The notes: generated by a model from the letters alone, not told the origin. A stretch of DNA of 61,287 bases from UBA5603 sp964501315 (GCA_964501315.1 CAZCSO010000010.1:1-61287), one strand, 5' to 3'. Positions 24,205 through 33,110 are shown, numbered from the stretch's first letter. Numbers and translations are program-made.

Positions 24205-24878
24205 TATTCATTCACCCCCGGTGTCAACTCAGCGTTTTCTCGGGATTGAAACACGAATGAAAAATCGGCATTCATGGAGAGTACGTGGGTGTAATTTAAA
24301 TTCGATAAGGATTCGTCGTGACTGATTAAAATGATGGTGATGCCTTCTTCATGAAGTGAGTTGACGGTTTCGCGGAAGAACATGACATTTTTCTTATCAA
24401 TCGAAGCCGTCGGTTCATCTAAAATTAACAAATCCGGTTTGTTCAACATTGCCCGGACAATGAACACGCGTTGCAATTGCCCGCCGGACAAACTATTGAT
24501 GTTTTCATTTTGGATTTCCAAGATGCCCATTTTGTCCAATAATTTGAGTAAGTAAGCTTCGGGAGTCTTGCGAAGACGAGAGACTCCCAAGAATTCGCGA
24601 ATGGTAATGGGATATTCGTAATTGAAATCTTCAAATTTTTGAGGAACATAGCCCATCGTCGTCCACTTTTTGAAATTCGTTATATCCTCATGATTTAAGA
24701 AAATCATGCCACTTTTGACGGGGTTAATTCCCAGTAAGCATTTGACGAGCGTTGATTTTCCCGACCCGTTTTTCCCGCGAACAACCAAAAAATCACCGTG
24801 ATTTAACGATAGAGAGAGGTTGTTTATAACGAGTTTATGCATATAAGCAAAACATAAATTGTTAATATCGATTTGCAT
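24204..24878 (-). CDS. Metal (Zn/Mn-type) ABC transporter ATPase
   Basis: The 224-residue ATPase has Walker A GKNGSGKST, a short Q-loop GYVPQK, signature SLSGGQLQR and Walker B LLILDEPTASID. With the adjacent ABC-3 permease it makes a ZnuC/MntB-type importer. The start is taken at ATG 24878 with a GGTGA site; an upstream in-frame GTG at 24899 lies next to the predicted -10 and is probably not transcribed. It is divergent from tmk, with a palindrome in the shared region. Confidence 0.9.
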   Translation of the reverse strand: MQIDINNLCFAYMHKLVINNLSLSLNHGDFLVVRGKNGSGKSTLVKCLLGINPVKSGMIFLNHEDITNFKKWTTMGYVPQKFEDFNYEYPITIREFLGVSRLRKTPEAYLLKLLDKMGILEIQNENINSLSGGQLQRVFIVRAMLNKPDLLILDEPTASIDKKNVMFFRETVNSLHEEGITIILISHDESLSNLNYTHVLSMNADFSFVFQSRENAELTPGVNE

Positions 24879-24900
24879 TCGTTCACCGGCCTTCTTCACT

Positions 24901-24929
24901 ATTGTATCATACGAGGCCTTGATTATAAA
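24901..24929 (-). promoter_or_regulatory. Promoter of metal ABC operon
   Basis: On the minus strand a TTTATA-like -35 (24924-24929), a 17-bp spacer and TACAAT (24901-24906). The predicted start is about 15 bases before ATG 24878. Confidence 0.5.
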
Positions 24930-24930
24930 T

Positions 24931-24947
24931 ATTTTTGATTCAAAAAT
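24931..24947. promoter_or_regulatory. Perfect 8-1-8 palindrome, candidate operator
   Basis: ATTTTTGA-T-TCAAAAAT lies between the divergent promoters of the metal transporter and tmk, just upstream of the transporter -35. Spacing is like the 7-1-7 sites of Fur-family regulators (Zur, PerR, Fur), though the bases do not match a known consensus. It is too AT-rich and lacks a T-tract in the right place to be a terminator. Confidence 0.45.
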
Positions 24948-24967
24948 TAGGGGTTTTGTGAGATAAT
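24939..24967 (+). promoter_or_regulatory. Promoter of tmk operon
   Basis: TTCAAA (24939-24944), a 17-bp spacer and GATAAT (24962-24967). The -35 lies inside the palindrome. Confidence 0.45.
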
Positions 24968-24992
24968 AGAATAGGATAAGTGGGTGGAAAAC

Positions 24993-25634
24993 ATGAAGGG
25001 ATATTTTATTACATTTGAAGGAACCGACGGTTCAGGGAAAACCTCCATCATTTCTCGAGTAGAAGCGGCTTTGCGTGAAAAAGGGTATCACGTACTGGTT
25101 ACACGAGAACCCGGCGGGATTCGTATTTCCGAACGGATTCGTGACGTATTACTGGGAAAAGAATATCCAGAAATGGATGCGCGTACAGAAGCGCTTTTGT
25201 TTGCGGCGTCCAGACGGCAACATCTTGTCGAGAAAATATTGCCTGCATTGGAAGCGGGAAGCGTGGTTTTATGCGACCGTTTTGTGGATAGTTCTTTAGT
25301 ATATCAAGGAATTGCCCGCGGGCTGGGGATGGATGAAGTGTGGTCAATCAATCAGTTCGCCATCGAATCGCATTTACCCGAGCTTACCATCTTCGTCGAC
25401 GTATGCCCCGATGTGGCTTTAGCCCGTGTTTTTCGTAATGAAAAGCGGGAAGTAAACCGACTTGATTTAGAAACCAAGAGTTTTCATGAAAAGACCTATC
25501 AAGGCTATCAAACCGTTATGAAACTTTATCCTGAACGAATTAAATCCATCGATGGCGAGGGGACGATTGAGGAAGTATCACAACGGGCCATGGATTTGAT
25601 TGTCAATGCTCTTTCCAAGGAATCGCATATATGA
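24993..25634 (+). CDS. tmk: Thymidylate kinase
   Basis: The 213-residue protein has P-loop FEGTDGSGKTS, the TREPGG motif with the DRx substrate site (CDRFVDSSLVYQG). It phosphorylates dTMP to dTDP. ATG 24993 is preferred over GTG 24984, because GGGTGG (24982-24987) is the ribosome site and overlaps the GTG. The last bases overlap holB (ATGA). It heads a Bacillus-like yaa/yab cluster. Confidence 0.95.
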   Translation: MKGYFITFEGTDGSGKTSIISRVEAALREKGYHVLVTREPGGIRISERIRDVLLGKEYPEMDARTEALLFAASRRQHLVEKILPALEAGSVVLCDRFVDSSLVYQGIARGLGMDEVWSINQFAIESHLPELTIFVDVCPDVALARVFRNEKREVNRLDLETKSFHEKTYQGYQTVMKLYPERIKSIDGEGTIEEVSQRAMDLIVNALSKESHI

Positions 25635-26638
25635 ATCAGATCAATTCATTCCATGAACTTGAGAACTATCAGCCTCAAGCCGCCAAAATGTTGCACCACG
25701 GATTCAAAGAAAACCGGTTGAGTCACGCCTATATTTTTGAAGGTCCGAAAGGAACGCATAAACGCGCAACAGCGTTTTTGTTTGCCGCTCGATTGTTGTG
25801 CCAACAACCCAACGAAAACGACGAACCGTGCGGCGTATGCGCCAACTGCCATCGCATTCAGCACGGGATGCATCCCAATGTGTTTCTGATTGAGGCCGAT
25901 GGCGAGCAAATCAAGAAAGATCAAATCAAACAGCTGATCAATGAATTCTCGAAAATGGCGCTTGAAGACGGGCCGCGTATCTATATTATCGATGAAGCAC
26001 ATCGTATGAACCAAGATGCATCCAACACCTTGTTAAAACAAATGGAAGAACCATCGCAATCCATATACGCGATTTTGTTGACAACGAATGCCAATGCGCT
26101 TCTAAAGACCATCCTTTCTCGGGCGCAAATCATCCATTTTAAACCGATTTCTCGAAAAAAAATTCATGATGAATTGATTCATGACGGCGTTGATGAACTC
26201 AGAGCGTCGTTGATTCCGGAGTATACCAACAACATTGAAGAAGCATCCAAAATCGCTCAGTCAAAAGACTTAATGCCGCTCTTGGATTTGGTCATTCAAT
26301 TGTATGCGCTGTTAGAAACCAAAGAGTCATCCTTGATTATCCGCTTCCGTGAGATGGCGGACAAAGTCATGGCATCGTCGACAAACATGGATTTCTTCCT
26401 TACGATGATGATTCTTTATCAGAAAGATATTCTTAATTATCAACTGCGTCACCATCAAACGATTAACTATTCAACCGAGTTGAAAACCATCACGTGGTTG
26501 GCTTCTCACGTTTCTCAGAAAACGGTTCAAGAAATGCTTGAAACGATGTTAACATTAAAACTGCGTTTTCGATACAATCTCAATTTCAATTTGGTCTGGG
26601 ATGAATTGATTGCGCAACTAGAAAGGAAAATGCATTAA
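25631..26638 (+). CDS. holB: DNA polymerase III delta-prime subunit
   Basis: The 335-residue clamp-loader AAA+ protein has a zinc module with four cysteines (CQQP...CGVCANC), a Walker B-like IYIIDEAH, sensor segment LLTTNANALLKTILSR and an SRA motif in place of the SRC of DnaX-type subunits. Walker A is degenerate (EGPKGTHKRAT lacks GK[ST]), consistent with delta-prime not hydrolysing ATP. It overlaps tmk by four bases and ricT by one. Confidence 0.92.
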   Translation: MNQINSFHELENYQPQAAKMLHHGFKENRLSHAYIFEGPKGTHKRATAFLFAARLLCQQPNENDEPCGVCANCHRIQHGMHPNVFLIEADGEQIKKDQIKQLINEFSKMALEDGPRIYIIDEAHRMNQDASNTLLKQMEEPSQSIYAILLTTNANALLKTILSRAQIIHFKPISRKKIHDELIHDGVDELRASLIPEYTNNIEEASKIAQSKDLMPLLDLVIQLYALLETKESSLIIRFREMADKVMASSTNMDFFLTMMILYQKDILNYQLRHHQTINYSTELKTITWLASHVSQKTVQEMLETMLTLKLRFRYNLNFNLVWDELIAQLERKMH

Positions 26639-27501
26639 TGGACTACAAAGTAACACCGATTCGCTTTGCGAAGCTCGGTAAAAAATATTATTTTGAAACC
26701 AATGGATTAGAAATTAATATGGGCGACGCCGTCGTCGTCGAAACCATTCGCGGTTTAGAGTTGGGTTTCGCTGCCGAACCCATAAAAATGGTTCCTCAAG
26801 CGGAATTGGTTTCGGCATTAAAACCCGTTATTCGATTGGCAACGGAAAAAGATCTTCACGATTATCAGCACAATCTAGACGAACAACCCGCCGTGTTGAG
26901 TAAAACCCAAGAGTTGGTTCGTAAAAACAATTTGGATATGAAGCTCTTAAATTGTGAATTTACACTTGACCGTCAAAAACTCATTATTTATTTTAACGCA
27001 GAAGGTCGCGTTGATTTCCGTGATCTCGTCAAAGATTTAGCCAATCAGTTTCGTGTTCGAATCGAACTGAGACAAGTGGGAAGCCGAGATGGCGCACGCG
27101 TACTGGGCGGCATCGGTCCATGCGGATTGTTGACCTGTTGCACGACGTTCTTAGGCGAATTTGAAACCGTATCAATCAAAATGGCTAAGAATCAAAACCT
27201 TTCGTTGAATCCAACGAATATTTCTGGATTGTGCGGTAAACTCCTTTGTTGCATTCAATACGAAGATGACAATTATAAAGAATATCGAAAAGCGATGCCA
27301 AAATTAGATTCCATCGTCGATACGCCCGATGGACAAGGGCGTGTAGCCTCACTCAATTTCTTGGCTCAAACCGTCACCATTGATTTTGGTGGGGGCAATC
27401 AAAAGATTTACGATGTTAAGGTGCTTCGATTCAAACAAAAAGCCGTTGAAGACGAAACCAACGGAAACGATCATCAACTCAAGAGTCTTGAAGACGAATA
27501 G
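26638..27501 (+). CDS. ricT: RicT/YaaT (PSP1-domain) protein
   Basis: The 287-residue PSP1-family protein contains the cysteine cluster GPCGLLTCC and CGKLLCCIQYED, the ligands for the Fe-S clusters of the RicAFT (Y) complex. In Bacillus RicT, with RicA and RicF, directs RNase Y maturation of transcripts and affects development. RicA and RicF genes are not in this window. It overlaps the end of holB (TAATG), the same neighbour as in Bacillus, although yaaQ, yaaR and yabA are missing here. Confidence 0.93.
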   Translation: MDYKVTPIRFAKLGKKYYFETNGLEINMGDAVVVETIRGLELGFAAEPIKMVPQAELVSALKPVIRLATEKDLHDYQHNLDEQPAVLSKTQELVRKNNLDMKLLNCEFTLDRQKLIIYFNAEGRVDFRDLVKDLANQFRVRIELRQVGSRDGARVLGGIGPCGLLTCCTTFLGEFETVSIKMAKNQNLSLNPTNISGLCGKLLCCIQYEDDNYKEYRKAMPKLDSIVDTPDGQGRVASLNFLAQTVTIDFGGGNQKIYDVKVLRFKQKAVEDETNGNDHQLKSLEDE

Positions 27502-27512
27502 AGAGGTTTTTT

Positions 27513-28259
27513 ATGAATGAAGTCATTCATGAACTCATGGGGTATACCAAGCTGAAAATCGTACAATCGAAAGATATGTTCGCATTTTCGTTGGATTCGA
27601 TGTTGCTGGCGGATTTTACAAAAATTTATCATAAAACCAAACGTATCATCGACCTCGGAACCGGGAATGCACCGATTCCGCTCTTTTTGTCTTTAAAAAC
27701 CGATCAACCGATATGGGGCGTAGAAATTCAAGAACCGATTTATCAAATGGCTAAGCGAAGCGTTGAACTCAACAAGTTAGAAAACCAAATTACGTTATTG
27801 AATCAAGACATGCTGTCGCTTAAAACGACGTTTGAACCGTCGTCGTTTGATTTGGTTACATGCAATCCGCCCTATTTTAAGGTTAATGACACCAGTTTAA
27901 TCAACAAAAGCGATTATCAATCCATAGCCCGTCATGAGATTACCGTCACGCTGGAACAAATCATACAGACGGCAAAATACTTACTGAAGACGAACGGTGA
28001 ATTGACGATGGTTCATCGTAGCGAGCGATTAGAAGAACTCATCGTGTTATTGAATCGTCATCATTTTGCCATTAAACGGCTTCGGTTTGTCTATCCCAAA
28101 CCTGGCAAAATGGCCAATACGGTATTGATTGAAGCGAAGAATCAAGGGTCGCCTGGCAGCATGAAATTACTGGAACCTCTTTACATTTACCAAGAAGATG
28201 GAACGTATTCAGAAGAGACATTACAAATCTTTCATTACGGAAGTGAAGGCGAACACTAA
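27513..28259 (+). CDS. trmN6: tRNA1(Val) A37 N6-methyltransferase-like (YabB/TrmN6)
   Basis: The 248-residue class I SAM methyltransferase has IDLGTGNAPIPLFL (motif I) and the catalytic NPPY (CNPPYFKVND), which marks exocyclic-amine N-methylation. The FAFSLDSMLLADF N-terminus is typical of the YabB/TrmN6 group that methylates A37 of tRNA1(Val). AGAGG precedes the ATG, and it overlaps rsmI by one base. Confidence 0.88.
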   Translation: MNEVIHELMGYTKLKIVQSKDMFAFSLDSMLLADFTKIYHKTKRIIDLGTGNAPIPLFLSLKTDQPIWGVEIQEPIYQMAKRSVELNKLENQITLLNQDMLSLKTTFEPSSFDLVTCNPPYFKVNDTSLINKSDYQSIARHEITVTLEQIIQTAKYLLKTNGELTMVHRSERLEELIVLLNRHHFAIKRLRFVYPKPGKMANTVLIEAKNQGSPGSMKLLEPLYIYQEDGTYSEETLQIFHYGSEGEH

Positions 28260-29101
28260 TGGAACGACATTTTAATTATCAACCACCGGGTCCAACGTTA
28301 TTCTTAATTCCAACCCCCATCGGCAATTTAGAAGATATGACGATGAGAGCCATAACGACCTTGAAAACCGTCGATGATTTATTTGCGGAAGATACGCGTG
28401 TTTCGCTGACGTTGCTTCGGTATTATCACATCGATAAACCGTTACGAAGTTACCATGATCACAATAAAGCGACGCAAACGCCTGTGATTTTAGAGTTACT
28501 GAAATCAGGTCGTTCGGTTGGACTGATATCCGATGCGGGCATGCCGCTTCTATCCGACCCTGGTTATGAAATTGCCCAAGCCGCCATTTCGGAAGGCTAT
28601 CACGTCGTTGCCCTTCCCGGTGCGAACGCAGCAATAACGGGATTGGCCATGTCTGGAATAAGACCCTATCCTTTTCTTTTTTATGGATTTCTAAACGCTC
28701 GTTCTTCTAAACGGAAAGCCGAATTAGAAGTTTTAAAGAAACATACGGAAACGTTGATTTTTTACGAAGCTCCGCACCGTATCGAATCAACATTAAGTGA
28801 TATGTATGACGTATGGGGCGATCGCAATGCGTGTGTCGCTCGCGAAATATCTAAAAAATTCGAAGAAATGATCCGTGGAACCTTGTCGGAATTACGATCG
28901 CTATCGGATTTGAAAGGCGAGATGGTCATTATCGTCGAAGGAACGCAGATCGAGGATTTAGCCGATGATTCACGTTCCATTATCGAACGTGTGGATACGT
29001 ATATCGCTGATGGATTGGAAAAAAATGATGCGTTGAAACGCGTTGCGCACGATCTATCGATATCCAAAAGCACCGTGTATAAAGAATATCTACAAAAATA
29101 A
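28259..29101 (+). CDS. rsmI: 16S rRNA 2'-O-methyltransferase RsmI (C1402)
   Basis: The 280-residue protein is a tetrapyrrole-methylase-fold enzyme: FLIPTPIGNLEDMTMRA at the N-terminus, then the AEDTR and LISDAGMPLLSDPG motifs and a FYEAPHRI segment. It 2'-O-methylates C1402 at the P site. It overlaps the previous gene by one base (TAATG), so tmk to rsmI is one tight operon. Confidence 0.95.
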   Translation: MERHFNYQPPGPTLFLIPTPIGNLEDMTMRAITTLKTVDDLFAEDTRVSLTLLRYYHIDKPLRSYHDHNKATQTPVILELLKSGRSVGLISDAGMPLLSDPGYEIAQAAISEGYHVVALPGANAAITGLAMSGIRPYPFLFYGFLNARSSKRKAELEVLKKHTETLIFYEAPHRIESTLSDMYDVWGDRNACVAREISKKFEEMIRGTLSELRSLSDLKGEMVIIVEGTQIEDLADDSRSIIERVDTYIADGLEKNDALKRVAHDLSISKSTVYKEYLQK

Positions 29102-29120
29102 CATCACATTGTTAAAAAAA

Positions 29121-29129
29121 TGATATAAT
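29121..29129 (+). promoter_or_regulatory. Extended -10 promoter of DJ-1/metG genes
   Basis: TGATATAAT, an extended -10, lies 28 bp before the next ATG and after the rsmI stop. No good -35 is at the right distance. Confidence 0.6.
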
Positions 29130-29156
29130 TATGTATTATAAAAAAGGGGGTCTATC

Positions 29157-29708
29157 ATGAAACTAGCATGTCTATTATCAAACGGATTTGAAGATATGGA
29201 AGCCGTTGGTACGGTTGCCATTCTCAGACGTAGCGGCATTGACGTTGACTATGTATCGGTTGATCACCAACAGGAACAAACCGGGTATTATAAAACCACC
29301 GTCAAGACGGAAGTTATGCTATCTGACGTTGCCGTAGAGCGCTACGACGGGTTGTTTATTCCCGGAGGAGCACAATCCTCTAAACTCCGTGTCAATCAAG
29401 CTGTTTTGGATTTGGTTATGACGTTTCATCGTCATCAGAAATGGTTATTTGCAATCTGTGCTGGACCGACGGTTTTGGGAGTATTAGGACTGTTAGAACA
29501 CAAAGAGTACACCGCTTTTCCTAATACCGATTGTTACATGAAGAAGGGAATACGCATCCCTGCTCCTGTGGTTCAGTCACAGAATATTATCACGGGCGCT
29601 GCCGCTGGAGCGGTGTATGAGTTCGCCTTCAAAATCATTGAAGTATTACAAGGAAGCGAAACGGCTAAAACCGTCAAAGAACGAATTTTATATCGACAAT
29701 TTGAGTGA
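29157..29708 (+). CDS. DJ-1/PfpI family protein
   Basis: The 183-residue protein has the nucleophile Cys101 at the elbow FAICAGP and Glu15, the residue that tunes that cysteine in the DJ-1/YajL group. Family members act as deglycases, chaperones or redox sensors; which applies is unknown. AAAAGGGGG lies before the ATG. It ends 7 bp before metG and is probably cotranscribed with it. Confidence 0.9.
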   Translation: MKLACLLSNGFEDMEAVGTVAILRRSGIDVDYVSVDHQQEQTGYYKTTVKTEVMLSDVAVERYDGLFIPGGAQSSKLRVNQAVLDLVMTFHRHQKWLFAICAGPTVLGVLGLLEHKEYTAFPNTDCYMKKGIRIPAPVVQSQNIITGAAAGAVYEFAFKIIEVLQGSETAKTVKERILYRQFE

Positions 29709-29715
29709 GGAAATC

Positions 29716-31656
29716 ATGGCTAAAACATTTTACATTACAACACCCATTTATTATCCTAGTGGAAAATTTCATATTGGTAGTGCGTACACGACGTGTTTAT
29801 GCGACACGCTGACGCGATACAAAAAATTAAAGGGGTACGATACCCGTTTTTTGACGGGCACCGACGAACACGGATTAAAGATTCAACAAGCCGCTGAGGC
29901 TGCTGGAAAGACACCGCAAGAACACGTCGATTACATTGCGGGATTGGCGAAGGATTTATGGAAATTACTGGCGATTGAAAACGACGATTTCATTCGCACT
30001 ACCGAAAAACGACACGAACACGCAGTCAGCGTGATTTTTGATAAGCTGTTAAAACAAGGGGACATTTATTTAGGTGCTTACAAAGGGCATTATTGTGTTC
30101 AATGCGAAGCCTATTTCACTCCGACTCAACTCGTCGATGGAAACCATTGCCCCGATTGCGGTCGTGAAACGACGGTTTTAGAAGAAGAAACCTACTTTTT
30201 GAAACTATCAAAATACGCCGATCGTTTATTAGACTTCATTGATGCCAACCCTGATTTTATCGTTCCAGAAACAAGAAAGAACGAAGTTGTGGCGTTTATT
30301 AAATCCGGACTAAACGATTTATCGGTTTCACGTACGGCTTTTGATTGGGGTATTCCCGTTTCAAGTAATCCCAATCATGTTATTTATGTATGGATTGACG
30401 CATTATCGAATTACATCAGTGCGTTAGGCTATGAATCGAACAATCCGTCCTTATTCGAAAAATACTGGCTGAATGGCGATGAAGTCATTCACGTCGTTGG
30501 CAAAGATATATTGCGATTCCATGCGGTCTATTGGCCCATCATGTTAATGGCTCTCAACATTCCGATTAAGTTCCGGTTAGTTGCACACGGCTGGTACATG
30601 ATGAAAGATGGAAAGATGTCAAAATCAAAAGGTAACGTCGTTTATCCGGAGCTATTGGTCTCTCGGTATGGACTCGATGCCTTCCGCTATTACATCGTAA
30701 GAGAAATGCCGCTGGGCAACGACGGGGTGTTTACTCCTGAAGACTTTGTTCAACGCATCAATTCCGATTTGGTCAACGATCTAGGAAACTTGGTTTCTAG
30801 AACCGTCGCCATGGCGAATAAGTATTTCCACGGTTCGGTTTCGAAAACGGAAATCTCACATGATTACCGAGCCTTTGAGATTGAACTTGAGAATTTGTCT
30901 GACGAAGTCGTTTTATCGTACCACCAATTGATGGACGAATTTAAAGTTTCGCAAGCCTTGCAAGAGTTATCGCGACTCGTTGCGAGAACCAATAAACTAA
31001 TCGACGAAACGTCGCCCTGGAACTTGGCGAAGGATTCAGCGTTGAACGATGTATTGACTTCGACCATTTATCACTTGTTGGAAAGCATTCGCATCATTAC
31101 CATTTTGTATCGTCCATTCTTACTGTCGACGTGCGATGCCATCTTTTCTGCGCTCGGCGTTGACATCGAAGATCAAAGTTTTGAACGTGCAAAATTTGGT
31201 TTAAAAACAACGTACCACGTTCAACCTACGGTCGATCATATGTTCCCGCGGTTGGATGCTGCAAAAGAAATTGAATTTATTAAACAATCGATGAACCTTC
31301 AAAAACCAGTAGAGGTAATCAAACCTTCAAAACCGGAAATCGGCATCGATACGTTTGAGCAAATCAGCATTCAAGTCGGTTTGGTCAAATCGGCAACGAC
31401 CCATCCCAATGCATCGAAGTTATTGATTCTTCAGATCGATACGGGCGATAAAGTTCGTCAAGTTGTCTCGGGGATTGCACAATCGTATCAACCCAAACAA
31501 TTGGTTGGTAAAAAATTGTTAGTGGTCACCAATTTAAAACCGGTTAAACTACGCAATGAATTGTCGGAAGGGATGATCCTTTGCGGAGAGAAAGAAAAAG
31601 CTTTGTATGTTATCGAAGCTCATCCAGATTTAGAAGTGGGGTCAGTAGTTAAATAG
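29716..31656 (+). CDS. metG: Methionyl-tRNA synthetase with C-terminal tRNA-binding domain
   Basis: The 646-residue class I synthetase begins TFYITTPIYYPSGKFHIGSA (HIGH variant) and has a zinc knuckle with CVQC and CPDC, KMSKSKGN, and an anticodon-binding helical domain. A C-terminal Trbp111-like OB domain (from about residue 546, FEQISIQVGLVKSA) binds tRNA and dimerises the enzyme, as in Bacillus. ATG 29716 is chosen since GAGG at 29707-29710 precedes it and the family motif begins there. The frame is open further upstream inside the DJ-1 gene. Confidence 0.97.
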   Translation: MAKTFYITTPIYYPSGKFHIGSAYTTCLCDTLTRYKKLKGYDTRFLTGTDEHGLKIQQAAEAAGKTPQEHVDYIAGLAKDLWKLLAIENDDFIRTTEKRHEHAVSVIFDKLLKQGDIYLGAYKGHYCVQCEAYFTPTQLVDGNHCPDCGRETTVLEEETYFLKLSKYADRLLDFIDANPDFIVPETRKNEVVAFIKSGLNDLSVSRTAFDWGIPVSSNPNHVIYVWIDALSNYISALGYESNNPSLFEKYWLNGDEVIHVVGKDILRFHAVYWPIMLMALNIPIKFRLVAHGWYMMKDGKMSKSKGNVVYPELLVSRYGLDAFRYYIVREMPLGNDGVFTPEDFVQRINSDLVNDLGNLVSRTVAMANKYFHGSVSKTEISHDYRAFEIELENLSDEVVLSYHQLMDEFKVSQALQELSRLVARTNKLIDETSPWNLAKDSALNDVLTSTIYHLLESIRIITILYRPFLLSTCDAIFSALGVDIEDQSFERAKFGLKTTYHVQPTVDHMFPRLDAAKEIEFIKQSMNLQKPVEVIKPSKPEIGIDTFEQISIQVGLVKSATTHPNASKLLILQIDTGDKVRQVVSGIAQSYQPKQLVGKKLLVVTNLKPVKLRNELSEGMILCGEKEKALYVIEAHPDLEVGSVVK

Positions 31657-31658
31657 CG

Positions 31659-32528
31659 ATGATAACCAGACTAAAAAAGGAATCCAAAACCATCGCCAAC
31701 GTGGTGCTGGGGTCGATTACAATCGGCGTCGGCATCATGTTTTTCATCAATCCTTATAAGTTTTACGTTGGTGGAATCAATGGGCTTGTTATGCTTATTG
31801 TCAACGTTGTCGAAAGCGTGACGCACGGAAACTGGAATTTGAATCTAGGGGCCGTCGCCTTTGTCTTTCAAATCCCGTTGTTGATATTGGGTTACGTCAA
31901 ATTGTCCCGAAAATTCAGTATTTATTCGATTCTTTCGGTTGTTATCATTTCCACGTTTTTAGCGCTTCCGATAACCGAAAGCTTTTTGCCCAATGATGCG
32001 TTGGGGAGTTCCCTAGCCGGCGGAATTTTGATTGGTCTTGGCAACGGGCTTTTGTTGCGGTCGGGAGCTTCGTCCGGCGGAACGACGATTCTGTTTCAGT
32101 ATTTATCGATCAAAACGAGTAAGACCGTTGGGCTTTATCAAATTATCTATAACGCAACCATTATTTCAATTGCCGGAATCATCTTTTCGCCGGCAGTCGC
32201 CATCTATACCATCATTTCACAGATTATTTCATCCATTGTCATTGACATGATTCATACCGGGTATAATTTTATGAAATTAGAGATTATCACCGACAAAGGT
32301 CCTGAAATCGTCAGCAACCTGACGCAAAACTTGCCTCATGGCGTCACTTTCGTGGAAGCCACCGGTGCTTACAGCCATTTGGCTAAAACGATTGTTTATT
32401 GCGTTATTTCCGTCCATGAAATGGACGTTTACCTAAACCGAATCAAAGGCATCGATCCCAAAGCGTTTGTCATCATTATGGGAGTTCAAAAGGTTCGGGG
32501 CAATTTCTTGAAAAAAATAATCCAGTAA
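31659..32528 (+). CDS. YitT family membrane protein
   Basis: The 289-residue protein has five or six N-terminal membrane helices with the GxxxG-rich segment SGASSGGTTILFQYLS, then a cytoplasmic C-terminal DUF2179 domain (from about residue 205) ending VRGNFLKK. This is the DUF161-DUF2179 (YitT) architecture. Function is uncharacterised; paralogues are widespread in Bacilli. The gene starts two bases after metG, so it is probably in the same transcript. No terminator is obvious after it. Confidence 0.88.
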   Translation: MITRLKKESKTIANVVLGSITIGVGIMFFINPYKFYVGGINGLVMLIVNVVESVTHGNWNLNLGAVAFVFQIPLLILGYVKLSRKFSIYSILSVVIISTFLALPITESFLPNDALGSSLAGGILIGLGNGLLLRSGASSGGTTILFQYLSIKTSKTVGLYQIIYNATIISIAGIIFSPAVAIYTIISQIISSIVIDMIHTGYNFMKLEIITDKGPEIVSNLTQNLPHGVTFVEATGAYSHLAKTIVYCVISVHEMDVYLNRIKGIDPKAFVIIMGVQKVRGNFLKKIIQ

Positions 32529-32580
32529 AAATCATGGCTCAATGATGCATTAAAAAACGTTGGGTTTTGATGAATATTTC

Positions 32581-32609
32581 TTGACTATCGGGGTGCAAAA
32601 TGCTATCAT
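32581..32609 (+). promoter_or_regulatory. Promoter of rplM-rpsI
   Basis: TTGACT (32581-32586), a 17-bp spacer and TATCAT (32604-32609), with TGC before the -10 giving an extended element. Confidence 0.85.
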
Positions 32610-32615
32610 GTTAGA

Positions 32616-32675
32616 GGTACATTTTTTGTTTATCCCACAAGCTCCCTAAAAAATAAATTTAAGGAGGACAACAAA
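32616..32675 (+). promoter_or_regulatory. Short rplM leader with anti-SD element
   Basis: The leader of about 60 nt has GCTCCC (32641-32646), which can pair with the AAGGAGG ribosome site (32661-32667). A T-rich segment upstream can pair with the A-rich segment between the two. This fits the position of L13-leader RNAs of Bacillota; I cannot confirm family membership without a covariance search. Confidence 0.45.
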
Positions 32676-33110
32676 ATGAAAACCTATATGGCAAATGAAA
32701 ACACGATTGAACGGAAATGGTTTGTCGTAGACGCAAATGGCGCCGTCTTAGGACGTTTGGCTACGGAAGTTGCTAGCGTATTAAGAGGGAAACATAAACC
32801 CACTTTTACACCTCATGTGGACTGTGGTGATTATGTCATCGTCATCAACGCTGACAAAATCGAATTGACCGGAAATAAATGGAATGATAAGATTTATTAT
32901 CATCATTCACGTTATCCTGGTGGTTTGAAAGAAAGAACGGCAGCCGTTATGATGCAAGAAAAACCGACGAAAATGGTAGAAATCGCAATCAAAGGGATGT
33001 TACCAAAAGGAAAACTAGGAAATCAAATGTACAGAAAATTGTTCGTTTATGCGGGAAATGAACACAAACACGAGGCCCAAAAACCTGAAGTTATGGTCTT
33101 GAAGGGATAG
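32676..33110 (+). CDS. rplM: 50S ribosomal protein L13
   Basis: The 144-residue protein has the L13 segments KWFVVDANGAVLGRLATEVA, LRGKHKPTFTPHVDCGDYVIVINA and the KGMLPKGKLGNQMYRKLFVY motif. It is an early 50S assembly protein. AAGGAGG precedes the ATG. The gene pairs with rpsI as in most bacteria. In Bacillus this pair directly follows truA; here nine genes lie between. Confidence 0.97.
   Translation: MKTYMANENTIERKWFVVDANGAVLGRLATEVASVLRGKHKPTFTPHVDCGDYVIVINADKIELTGNKWNDKIYYHHSRYPGGLKERTAAVMMQEKPTKMVEIAIKGMLPKGKLGNQMYRKLFVYAGNEHKHEAQKPEVMVLKG

Noticed and set aside
32529..32580. Possible terminator after yitT
   Set aside because: A 5-bp ATCAT/ATGAT hairpin without a T-tract; too weak to support.
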